Below the pieces are notes generated by a model. The model saw only the letters and a program-made list of their open reading frames with translations, ran no database searches and had not been told where the DNA came from. Shown piece by piece: positions 47,375-56,594 of a DNA stretch of 64,000 nucleotides (position 1 is its first letter; the number at the start of each line of letters is the position of its first letter). Made by a program: the position numbers and the translations under genes. Source of the DNA: CAWAMR01 sp963783095 (lineage in GTDB: Bacteria; Planctomycetota; Planctomycetia; Gemmatales; Gemmataceae); the NCBI GenBank assembly GCA_963783095.1, contig CAWAMR010000002.1, positions 806,001-870,000 of the forward strand, read 5' to 3'.

Positions 47375-50302
47375 CGCCTATTCCGGGCGCTTCGCGCATC
47401 CTGACCAACAGCGCTGCGTAACGCTTGTCGTTGCGAATCGGATCGAGGTCCGGATCCCAATCGAATGCGGAGCTGTCTCGCCAGCCCAGATCGATCAACT
47501 TATCGAGCGCCTGAAAGCATCGCTCACGGCAATTCAAAGCGCTCTCGTGTTTCAATCCGCTCAAAATGGCCAGACCGCAGGCAATCTGGAATAGCACCTG
47601 GCGATCTTCGCCGGCCTGTTCCATCATTCTGGTGATAACCCGCTCCGCTTCTTCCGCTTGACCGGTACGCGCAGCGCCAACAGCACTTCGATCTGTCCCT
47701 GAGCATCTCTGATATCGATCGCAGCCAATTGTCGCCGCATCTGCAGAGATTCTTCGAATGCTCGCGTCGCTATCCCGGACATGGGCAAATTGCCGGAAAT
47801 CGCTTGCACTGGGTTCACTTGGGGCGCGGTCATGCCGATGCGGTACCATCCTGACGCCACCCGTTGCCGCAGATCGAGGTTATCGGGATCTTCTTTGAGC
47901 AGCTTCTCGAAGAGTCGCTGCGCCCGGCCATATTCGATCCAGGCACTCGCCGGGTCGTGTCGGGCCATCAGGAAATAGTCGCCCAGGTACATGTACGACT
48001 GCCCAACATCGGTTTTGATCAGTGTGGTCGTCGAACTCGGGCGAAGCCCCTGCCGATCCAATTGCATGCGATCTTCGAGCGCTGCCAGGTAGTGCTTGTG
48101 TGCCAACTCGATTTCGCCGAATCGTGAACGGGCATCGCCGAGTCGGACCTGGAGTTCCGAACGCCATCGTCGCACCATGAGAAAGTTGTTTAACGGGCTT
48201 GGCAGCGCTGCATAGCCGGCATCGGCAATCAAATTGTTCTCGACCGCTTTCTCGGGATCGCCGAGCCGAAGATCGTCGTAGGCCACCAATCGATATGAAT
48301 TGGCGATTTCCAACGCCACATCCGTTCGTTCCATTTCCTGTTGGGGTTTGTCGAGCATCGGCCGACGAGCCTTGTGCAGGCGCAGCGCATCGGCATGAAG
48401 CTCGCGTGATCCATGCCGTTGCCGAGCCGCCAGTGGGCATCTCCCAGTTGATTGCTGATCATGGCCAGGTTGGCAGCGCATTCGGATCTTGGGGCTGCCA
48501 TCGGCTTGCACCTTGAGGATCTTGTAGGCTTTGGTGAACCACTCTACCGCGTCCTGAATGCGGTTGGCCTTGAAATAAATCTCCCCAATGCGCGTCAGGG
48601 CCACTGCTTCGGTGCGGTCTTCGAGAGGATTCTTGACCGCATGGTCCCGGATGCGATCGACGTCGACCATCATGCGGCGAATGATTTCGATCCGAAGCGG
48701 TGCCAGCTTCACGTCATTCTTCATGAGATCATCGACGCGGAGCAATACATCCCGAACCGTGTCCAGGGCCAGTTGGCGTTGCTCTGCGGTGGTCGCTTGG
48801 GCTTTTTCCGCTTTCTGCTGCTCGCTCTGGGCTTTGAGCTTGGCATCTTTTTCCGACTGGGCGGCCGACACGGCATCGGCACGGGCTTTATGTTCCTCAT
48901 CGCGCGCCTTCTCGGCTTTTTGCTGTTCCTCGATGGCGCGCTGCCTTTGCTCCTCGGCCCGCAGCAGCCCGTAGGTTGTCCCGATCATGCCGCCGATCAA
49001 GGCCAGCACCAACAATGCCGCCGCCAGGACCCGGCCCTTGTTGCGTTTCACAAATTTCCGCAATCGATAGCCGGCGCTGGGCGGCCGGGCTTCCACTGCC
49101 TCGTCGCCCAGGTAGCGCTCCACTTCACGAGCCAGCGCGCTGGCCGATTCATAGCGCCGGTCGCGCTGTTTTTCCAGACACTTCATGATGACCCAATCGA
49201 GATCGCCTTTTAACAGGTTCGTGAGCTGTCTGGGTTCAGTCCGGCGAATCGCGGCCAGCGACGGCAAAGCATTATCGGTTGAAAGCCGGGCCGACGGCTT
49301 CGACGGTTCCACTTCCCGGATCATCCGGATCATCTCGTCGAAGGCCGCTTTCTTCAATTCGCTGTTCTGGAACGGCCGACGGCCCGTCAGCAATTCATAG
49401 AGAATCACCCCCAGCGAATAGATGTCCGAGCGCGTATCGATGTCCGCTCCGCTGAAGCCCGCCTGCTCGGGCGACATATATTCCAGAGTGCCGATGACCA
49501 CCCCGAACTGTGTGGCCATGGTCTCATCGGTGAGCTTGCCGCCGGTTGCCTTGGCCACGCCGAAATCGATTACTTTGGGGATCGGCCGGCCGTCGATGAT
49601 GGTGATCAGGATGTTGGACGGCTTCAAATCCCGGTGGACGATGCCTTTTTGGTGGGCATGCTGCACTGCCTGGCAGATAGGAATGAACAGTTGTAAGCGC
49701 TCGCGAACGCCCAGTTTTCCCTCATCGCAAAACTGCGTCAGCGGCAAACCATTCACCAGTTCCATAACGAAGAAAGGCCGGCGATCCGCCGTCATGCCGC
49801 CATCGAGCACGCGGGCAATGTTCGGGTGATCCATCAGGGCCAGCGCCTGCCGTTCCTGCTCGAAGCGGGCCAGCACCAACTTGGTGTCCATGCCCTCTTT
49901 GATCAACTTCAGGGCCACATTGCGCTTCACCGGTTGTGTCTGCTTGGCGACCCAGACCTCCCCCATGCCGCCCTCGCCGATCTTTTTCAAGAGCGTATAC
50001 CGACCGGCAATCACAATTCCTTCCACGGCATCACCGATCGGCAGATCGACGGTCGGTCCCTGGTCGGACTGCATCGGGTTGCCCGCCAATTGCTGCGATA
50101 TGATGTTTGCCGCCAGCAGATTCTCGACAAAGTCATTTTCGGGGACTGCCGACTTTTCAGCTTCCGATTCTTGGTGCCTTGCCAACAGAGCATCGACGCC
50201 GGCACGCAGTTCGGGATTTCCCGAACAGGCCTGATCGAGAAACGCCTGACGTTCACCGGACGGTTTTGCAAGCGCTTCACGGAATAGGGAATCTTGGTTC
50301 AC
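47346..50302 (-). CDS. Transmembrane Ser/Thr protein kinase with TPR-like C-terminus, three frameshifts
   Basis: The start is the GTG at 50302, with GGAGA seven bases upstream. About 985 residues. Residues 1-80 form a small helical region; the kinase domain at about 100-400 is complete (GEGGMGEV, VALKLIK, HRDLKPSN at about 223, DFG at 246, APE-type MSPEQ). A transmembrane helix at about 425-447 is followed by a Glu/Lys/Gln coiled coil (to about 520) and a TPR-like solenoid. Two compensating frame changes between about 48400 and 48495 (true text CAANLAMISNQLGDAHWRLG) and one near 47665 (one G missing) are present. Likely senses signals outside and phosphorylates cytoplasmic targets. Confidence 0.85.
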
Positions 50303-50501
50303 GGTGATTCTCCAATGAGAACACTGAAGAATAAAGAACGAGAGCAACTCAACAGGATAGCGAACTTCCAGGCCGAACGCAACGAGGCATTAATCGCGCT
50401 TCGTTTATGTGACGTACATCCGCACGACGCCGGAGAAACACTGGCAATTTTACCTTGCTCGCCATACAATCGCCCATAGCCAATTCTTCTCGCGAGAAAC
50501 C

Positions 50502-51749
50502 ATGAAACCATTCGCTGTGCTATCCCTATTGTTTGCCCTTGCAGGCTGCGGAAAAAAGTCGCCGGATGGACCGCCCCCGATTCCGCCACCGCCGGAGGTA
50601 ACGCAAGCAGACAGTCAAACGGCCGCGGATGGCGACATTGCCTTTGCCCTGGATCTAAACCGTAAAATCGCCGTCAAAGGCAGCCTCGTATTTTCCCCGG
50701 CAAGTATTTCCACGGCACTGGCAATGACTTATGCAGGCGCGGCCGGCAACACAGCTGCGGAAATGAAAGCAGCGCTGCACTTCAAGCTCGATGACGACAC
50801 GCTTGATGCGGTTAACCACAAGCGTCTCTATGTGTGGAATGGAAGTGACGGTGTGCCACGGCCCTACGATCTGCGTGTTGCCAATTCATTGTGGGCGCAG
50901 CAGGACGAGGGGTGGAACGACAAGTTCTTGAAGCGCTTGGAAACACGTTATGCATCGGCTTTTCATCGAGTCGACTTCGCGAATCAAAGTGGTGCAGTGC
51001 GCGGCATGGTGAACGAATGGGCCAAGCAATCGACGCTCGGCAAAATCCCCGAAGTACTCCCCAACGACCTGCCGACTCCGGACACGCGGCTGATCCTTGC
51101 CAATGCGGTTTACTTCAAGGGCAAATGGGCAAAACCATTCGACAAAGACAATACTCGCGATGCAGATTTTCATTGCGGCGACAAAGTCACGATTCAAGTT
51201 CCCACGATGCATAAGACCGCTGTATTTGGTTACTCCGACAGCGGAAAGCTAAAGGTGCTCCAGATTCCGTTCGAGGGACAGTCATTCTCGCTGGTGGTTC
51301 TCTTGCCCGCACGCAACGACGGTTTGGCCGGACTCGAACAATCGCTTGCTCCCAAAGAATGGAGTGGTCTCATTCAAGACACCCGCAGGACGGTAGTTCA
51401 TGTTTTCCTTCCAAAGTTCAAGATTGAGAGCGATCTGATACTAAACGCTCCGTTGATTTCGCTTGGGATGAAGTCAGCCTTCGACCGCGACCAGGCCGAT
51501 TTCTCCGGGATGAATGGCAAAAGAAATCTGTTCATTTCTCATGTCTTACAGAAGGCGATGATCGAAGTGAGTGAAGAGGGAAGTGAAGCAGCGGCGGCAA
51601 CGACGGTTGTTGGGATAGCCAAGTCCGAAGCACCACGCAAAGACCCACCGCCTGTCCCAGTGTTTCGGGCGGATTATCCGTTTCTGTTCGCGATCCGGGA
51701 CGATCGAACCGGGGACTTGCTGTTTATGGGGAGAATGGTAGGGAAGTGA
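50502..51749 (+). CDS. Serpin-family protease inhibitor lipoprotein
   Basis: 415 residues from the ATG at 50502. Lipobox FALAGC predicts surface or periplasmic anchoring. The serpin fold is evident: FSPASISTALAMTYAGAAGNTAAEM, LILANAVYFKGKWAKPF, FLPKFKIES, SHVLQKAMIEVSEEGSEAAAATTVV. The hinge GSEAAAATT (P15-P7) has the small residues required for loop insertion, so it should be inhibitory. Counting from the hinge, the scissile bond falls near K-S (GIAKS), predicting inhibition of trypsin-like proteases. The tail FLFAIRDDRTGDLLFMGRM is standard. Serpins are uncommon in bacteria; a lipid-anchored one suggests protection from external proteases. Confidence 0.88.
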   Translation: MKPFAVLSLLFALAGCGKKSPDGPPPIPPPPEVTQADSQTAADGDIAFALDLNRKIAVKGSLVFSPASISTALAMTYAGAAGNTAAEMKAALHFKLDDDTLDAVNHKRLYVWNGSDGVPRPYDLRVANSLWAQQDEGWNDKFLKRLETRYASAFHRVDFANQSGAVRGMVNEWAKQSTLGKIPEVLPNDLPTPDTRLILANAVYFKGKWAKPFDKDNTRDADFHCGDKVTIQVPTMHKTAVFGYSDSGKLKVLQIPFEGQSFSLVVLLPARNDGLAGLEQSLAPKEWSGLIQDTRRTVVHVFLPKFKIESDLILNAPLISLGMKSAFDRDQADFSGMNGKRNLFISHVLQKAMIEVSEEGSEAAAATTVVGIAKSEAPRKDPPPVPVFRADYPFLFAIRDDRTGDLLFMGRMVGK

Positions 51750-51921
51750 TGGGACTGAAAAGACCCGAAACTGCTAACATTATCCCCGCACCGCGTCTCG
51801 ATACTTGACGAACGCCTCCTCGTTTTCATAACTTGCGAGGGAGGTTCAATTCTCCTCAAAGTCTTCCAACATTGTTTTGGCTGGGCAACTCCAGCGCGAC
51901 TTCACTCCAACAACGGGTGCC

Positions 51922-53060
51922 ATGATGCGCCAGATTCTCTTGGCAAGCTTCGTCCTATGCTGTTGCGGTTTGTGGTTCTTGTTTGCCGGCGAGGAGCCGA
52001 AAGGCCAGCCCTCAAACCCCGTCGCCAAACAATTCGCCGATCTCAAAAAGAAATTTGATGCCGAAGAAAAGGACATCAAGAAAAAACTCGCCGATGCCCA
52101 AGATCCCGACGAGCAAAAGCAGCAGACCTTCTTGCTCAAGGAACTGTCGGCGATCACGGCCAGTGATGCCATCGAGCTCGCCACCGACAACCCGAAAGAC
52201 GAGGCATCGCTGGATGCGGCCGTCTTCGCCCTCAAGCTCCTCGGCCAGTTTCGGGTCACGGGCAGGGACATGGACAAGGCCTGTGCCTTCATTCTCGACA
52301 ACCACATCGACAGCCCCAAAATCCAGGGGCGCTGGCCGAGATGAGCGGGGCCGGCCAGACTGGAATGAAATTCATCAAGACGGTAGCCGAGAAGGCAACC
52401 AACAAGGACGTTAAGGGTTTGGCTCTCTTTTATTGCGCGCTCGCGATGGACGACGACATCATCTCGCTCGAAGTCCGGAAGAATGATGAGGGCGCGGCCA
52501 AGTTGCGCAATGAGGCGATCGAAATGATCGAGAAGGCCGTCAAGCTGGCTCCCGATGCCAAGGTTGGTATGGAGACTCTGTCGAAGGCCGCTATCGGTGA
52601 GATCGCTTCTCTAAAGATCGCCGTGGGTCACTCGATACCGGAAGTGGAAGGGTTTGACCTGGACGGGAAAAAGGTCAAGCTGAGCAGCCTGAAGGGTACG
52701 GTGGTGCTCTTCGACTTTTGGGCGACCTGGTGCGGGCCGTGCCGGGCGATGATTCCGCATGAGCGGGAACTGATCGATAAGCTCGCCAAGAAACAGTTCA
52801 AAATTCTCAGCGTCAGCGCCGATGAAAAGAAAGACACCCTCACGGAGTTTCTGGAAAAGGAAAAGATGCCGTGGGCTCACTGGTGGGATGGGATGCAGGG
52901 GCCGATCGCCAAGACGTTCAAGGTGCGCGCCTTTCCGACGATGTATTTGATCGATGCCAAGGGAATGATCCGCAAGAAATGGATAGGCTCCCCCGGCAAC
53001 GAAGTTCTCGATAAGGCAGTAGAGGAACTGGTCGCGGAGATGGAGAAGAAAAAGAAGTGA
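51922..53060 (+). CDS. TlpA-like thioredoxin-fold protein with helical N-terminal region, one frameshift
   Basis: About 379 residues. Leader MRQILLASFVLCCCGLWFLFAG exports it or anchors it in the membrane. Residues 30-230 are helical (LKKKFDAEEKDIKKKL). The C-terminal ~150 residues are a TlpA/ResA-like domain with active site WATWCGPC and the cis-Pro segment AFPTMYLID. It would reduce disulfides in the periplasm. The two halves join near 52329: adding one G to GGGG gives QGALAEMSGAG. Alternatively, the ATGA at 52341 could be a real two-gene overlap; the continuous homologous text across it favours one gene. Confidence 0.8.
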
Positions 53061-53157
53061 GAACGAGATCGGCCAAGGCTCAGGTACGGGGCTTTCTCTT
53101 TCCTTTTCTCAAGGAATAAAATGCTATTGATTCAATAACTCATAATGAGACCGGGCT

Positions 53158-53397
53158 ATGTTCCAGCGCGACGTTTTGGAAATGCTACAGCAACGACCGT
53201 TTCAACCCTTTCGGATTCACGTTTCGGATGGGACTGTTTACGAAATTCGCCATCCCGAATTGATGGCGGTCGGACGCACAAGGGCCTTGGTTTTTTTTCC
53301 GCCCGAAGGACTTTCCATGCCGGCTCTAGACCGCTATGAGTCCGTGGCGTTGCTTCACATTACCCGTCTCGAACCATTAGAGACATCATCGGTTTGA
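53158..53397 (+). CDS. Small conserved planctomycete protein
   Basis: 79 residues. LEMLQQRPFQPFRIHVSDGTVYEIRHPELMAVGRTRALVFF and ALLHITRLEPLE have the beta-rich layout of a recurrent small planctomycete family of unknown function. Stand-alone, no signal peptide. Confidence 0.6.
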   Translation: MFQRDVLEMLQQRPFQPFRIHVSDGTVYEIRHPELMAVGRTRALVFFPPEGLSMPALDRYESVALLHITRLEPLETSSV

Positions 53398-53408
53398 TGA
53401 CTGGCAAC

Positions 53409-54764
53409 TCAGCAGGTCGAACCAGCAGCTTCGGTGTTGCCGGAAGTAATACGGCCATTCTCCCTGGCGATTAACAGCATGGTCACCGACGAAATCAGCG
53501 CGGGCACGGCAACCACCATGAAAAGATCGCTATTGGACCAGCGTTGACGGATCAGTTCCCCTCCCAGCACCGGGCCTAGCACCGAGCCGATCCGGCCCAC
53601 ACCCAGGCTCCAGCCGACGCCGGTGGAGCGCAATGTCGTCGGATAGTAGGTCGCCGCCAGCGCATTCACGGCTGGTTGACCGCCCACCACGCAAAAGCCC
53701 GTGATGACCACGACGACGAACAAGAAGAATAGTGGCATCCCAGGCTGGCCGATCAGCGGGGCCGTCACCGCCGCGACAAGCATGCACGGCACCAGCACCT
53801 TGAAGAATCCGACTCGATCGATGACCGGACCCATTAACAGCGTGCCCAAGACACCGCCGACTTGGAGCGCCGTGCCCAAAAGAACGGCCATCGAATCGGA
53901 TTGGCCGGCGCTCTTGGCGATGGTAGGCAACCATTGCGACAAGAAGTACAAGTTCAGCAAGTTCATGAAGTTCACGACCCAAAGCAGCAAGGTCGTTCTG
54001 GCCCGGCCGGCACGGAATAGCCCTGCCACCGGAGCACTGATTCGCTTTGCTTCAGGCACAACATATTTTGTGCTTGTGTCGATGCGTACTGTGGGATCGA
54101 TCTTCCGCAGACAGTCGGCGACACGGTCCAGCTTTGTGCCTCGGAGTAGCAGGAACTGCATCGATTCCGGCAAATGGAGATACATCAGCACTGCTATTAC
54201 CAGCGGGAACGCACCGCCCAGATAGAAGACCGATTGCCAGCCAAAGGCCGGGATCATTACGGCGGAAAGCAACCCGCCAAGCACCGCACCGACCGTAAAG
54301 CCGCAGGAGACCAGCATCATCAGCGTGGCGCGCCTGCGCCTGGGACTGAATTCGTTGGCCAGCGCCATCGCGTTGGGCATGATTGCCCCCAGGCCGAACC
54401 CGGTGATAAAGCGCATGATCTTCAGTTCGGCGATGGTGGTCACATGCGCTGTGGCCAGCATGCACAAGCCGAAGACGGCCGAGGACCCGATCAAGACGGG
54501 TCGCCGGCCGATCTTGTCGGCCGGCACACTCAGGCTCAGCGATCCGACCAACATACCGAGCAGTCCGGCACCGAACACCGGACCAAGGGCCACCTTGTCG
54601 ACGCTCCATTCCTGAATGATAGCCGGCGCGACGTACCCCATCGCCTGGACATCGAAGCCGTCGATGAGGACGTTCAGTCCGACCAGGACCAGTATCCAGA
54701 CCTGGGAGCCACTGATCTTGTTCGCATCAATCAAAGCGGGAATGTCGATCTTACTGGTGTTCAT
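53409..54764 (-). CDS. MFS transporter, AAHS (aromatic acid:H+ symporter)-like
   Basis: 451 residues, twelve transmembrane helices. LNVLIDGFDVQAMGYVAPAI at helix 1 carries the DGFD motif of aromatic-acid/H+ symporters (PcaK group); PADKIGRRPVLIGSS is the loop 2-3 MFS signature; PRRRRATLMMLVSCGFTVGAVLGG and PTTLRSTGVGWSLGVGRIGS are the usual later motifs. It would import aromatic or related carboxylates with protons. No catabolic genes lie nearby, so the substrate is open. The frame is intact. Confidence 0.85.
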   Translation of the reverse strand: MNTSKIDIPALIDANKISGSQVWILVLVGLNVLIDGFDVQAMGYVAPAIIQEWSVDKVALGPVFGAGLLGMLVGSLSLSVPADKIGRRPVLIGSSAVFGLCMLATAHVTTIAELKIMRFITGFGLGAIMPNAMALANEFSPRRRRATLMMLVSCGFTVGAVLGGLLSAVMIPAFGWQSVFYLGGAFPLVIAVLMYLHLPESMQFLLLRGTKLDRVADCLRKIDPTVRIDTSTKYVVPEAKRISAPVAGLFRAGRARTTLLLWVVNFMNLLNLYFLSQWLPTIAKSAGQSDSMAVLLGTALQVGGVLGTLLMGPVIDRVGFFKVLVPCMLVAAVTAPLIGQPGMPLFFLFVVVVITGFCVVGGQPAVNALAATYYPTTLRSTGVGWSLGVGRIGSVLGPVLGGELIRQRWSNSDLFMVVAVPALISSVTMLLIARENGRITSGNTEAAGSTC

Positions 54765-54904
54765 GGGGATGGAAACTCCGAATCCGTTGTAAGTTTTCCG
54801 TTACTCGCCTATTGTAAGTTGGCAATCCAGACAAGATCCGTTGCTATCTAGCATCAGCATGAAGAGTCCGATAAAATGATGTTGATCCAATTGGGAAGGT
54901 ACAC

Positions 54905-55204
54905 ATGATTACCACAATCGCGGTTTATGAAAACGGTATCTTAAAGCCCTCCGCACCACTTAAACTCGCGGAAGGTCAGACAGTTCAACTACGAATCGAT
55001 ACCTGGTTGCCCTTGCCTCCTCTCTCTCCACCTACACCCGAAGAAGAAGCGTTTGCCCAACGCATGAAGGCATCAATGAACCTCGAAGAACTGCTTGCAG
55101 TTCTCGATACGGCTCCCCCTCCCAGAGATGACTTCGATATAGTCCAGGCGATCAACGAAACCCGGCGTCAAACGGGGTTCAGAATGCCCGATCCCAAATC
55201 GTAG
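54905..55204 (+). CDS. DUF104 (AF2212-like) antitoxin-family protein
   Basis: 99 residues. ITTIAVYENGILKPSAPLKLAEGQTVQLRID is the defining block of DUF104 antitoxins that usually precede VapC/PIN toxins. The C-terminal part (EEAFAQRMKASMNLEELLAVLDTAP) is a helical extension. GGAAGG precedes the ATG. No PIN toxin follows; a 30-codon ORF does. Confidence 0.8.
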   Translation: MITTIAVYENGILKPSAPLKLAEGQTVQLRIDTWLPLPPLSPPTPEEEAFAQRMKASMNLEELLAVLDTAPPPRDDFDIVQAINETRRQTGFRMPDPKS

Positions 55205-55215
55205 GAAGGTGCGTC

Positions 55216-55308
55216 ATGTTTCCGCTGGAAGCCACTTATCGAGCAGCTTGGGAAACCGTGCCCCGCCGCTGGCAGCGCGTGATCGCACCGACAAATGAAG
55301 GTGAGTGA
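55216..55308 (+). CDS. 30-residue ORF following the DUF104 gene, possible toxin-gene remnant
   Basis: ATG at 55216 with AGGAAGG six bases upstream, 11 bases after the DUF104 stop: exactly where a partner gene would start. It reads MFPLEATYRAAWETVPRRWQ and stops after 30 codons. No similarity to PIN toxins was seen. It could be a genuine small protein or the surviving head of a deleted gene. Confidence 0.35.
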   Translation: MFPLEATYRAAWETVPRRWQRVIAPTNEGE

Positions 55309-55445
55309 CTCATTCCAAGTAGTGAATGGTTGCACAAGACGCATGCGCGGCCGCAACAGTGTCAATCTCCACTCCGTTCAATATAATCGCCAGTCACAAA
55401 GGTCTTCGTTCCCATTCGTGCGTCAATTTCTGCGAGTACTTGCTA

Positions 55446-56570
55446 ATGGCCGAACCCAGAACAGAACCGCGTGGCTGGGAGCTTTCTTCCACTTGCTGTC
55501 ACACTCAGATGACCGCTGAAGCGCATGGCAGAACCATTGCCCTGGCCGAAACGGGTGCACAGGCTCTGGCCCAGATACTCTCATCTCAGGCGCGCGCCAA
55601 GTTCGGCGCGGAGAACCCTTCTGCCAAGTCGTTGCTCGACGCGCTGGGTGCTGCGCGGGCCATCGATCGACTGAAACAACTCGGCCTGTCTCTCCTCGAA
55701 GCCGGCGATGGGAGTAGCTGGCTCGCGGGAATCGAAGCTCCGCCGCCCGCGCCAAATGACTTTCCCGAATTTGCCCTCGACGACGAGATCGACCTGGAGC
55801 CTGAGAAAGCGTTCATCGATGTGACCGCGCAGGTTGCCACATTCGCAGGCAAGAAGATGATTCTCCAGATGCGCCTTCAGAAATGGTATCAGGCCGATAT
55901 GGGCAAGCTTCTCTACGAAGAAGCCCGTCGGCTCGAAAAGGAGTTCAAGGCCACTGCACTGATGCTGGTCATCCTCATGTGGCCCTCGGCCGACGGCCCG
56001 GGGATCAACGGTCATTATCGCAGCAAGGACAAAAAGGGTCGTCCCATCAACTTCCGCTACGAGCTGAAACGCGCCTGGGAAATGCCGCCGGATACCGCAC
56101 TTTCCAGCCCCGGCACCATGATGTTGCTGCCCCTTTCCAAAGGGGCCAAGGAACGGATGCCCGAATTGATCCGCACCATGAAAGAGCGCCTGGCAAAGAT
56201 GAAACCGGATGAGAAAACCGTGGAAACATTATGGGCATCGTTCTACTTCTCGATGGGAATGGTTTGCACATTGGAGGAATCTCATTCCTTGCTCAACGAT
56301 ATGCTTCCGATGATCCACAGCACCAGCGACTACAAAAGGGTCTACGGAGGCGGCTTCCGCAAAGGCTACACGCAGTCCCTGAAAGACGGCCCCATAATGG
56401 CGACACGCGATCTGATCCGGCAGCAAGTGAGCAAGCGCTTCGGAGAGGATCCAGCGAGTATCTCGGCGCTGGAAGCGCTGGATTCGTACGAGGCGCTGAA
56501 AGCCGTCGCGATCCGCGTGCCGGCAGCGGCTGGGTGGAGTGATCTTTTGAGCACCACGAGTCCTCAGTGA
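55446..56570 (+). CDS. Rpn/PD-(D/E)XK-nuclease-like protein with duplicated DUF4351-like flanks
   Basis: About 374 residues; start uncertain (55446 or 55509, neither with a clear ribosome-binding site). The core KKMILQMRLQKWYQADMGKLLYEEARRLEKEFKATALMLVILMWPSADGPG with later MMLLPLSKG resembles the Rpn/PDDEXK recombination-promoting nuclease family. The expected acidic residue of the E-x-Q motif appears lost (LQMRLQ). Similar helical modules flank it: ILSSQARAKFGAENPSAKSLLDAL before and IRQQVSKRFGEDPASISALEAL after, like the DUF4351 tail of Rpn proteins. Probably inactive or divergent. Convergent with the TIR gene, 24 bases away. Confidence 0.45.
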   Translation: MAEPRTEPRGWELSSTCCHTQMTAEAHGRTIALAETGAQALAQILSSQARAKFGAENPSAKSLLDALGAARAIDRLKQLGLSLLEAGDGSSWLAGIEAPPPAPNDFPEFALDDEIDLEPEKAFIDVTAQVATFAGKKMILQMRLQKWYQADMGKLLYEEARRLEKEFKATALMLVILMWPSADGPGINGHYRSKDKKGRPINFRYELKRAWEMPPDTALSSPGTMMLLPLSKGAKERMPELIRTMKERLAKMKPDEKTVETLWASFYFSMGMVCTLEESHSLLNDMLPMIHSTSDYKRVYGGGFRKGYTQSLKDGPIMATRDLIRQQVSKRFGEDPASISALEALDSYEALKAVAIRVPAAAGWSDLLSTTSPQ

Positions 56571-56594
56571 TAACAAGACTCCGCAGCTCCTTTG

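Noticed and set aside
52341..53060. A separate thioredoxin gene overlapping an upstream gene by ATGA
   Set aside because: Conserved-looking text continues upstream of the ATG and a missing G in GGGG unites both frames, so one frameshifted gene is more likely; the two-gene reading cannot be fully excluded.
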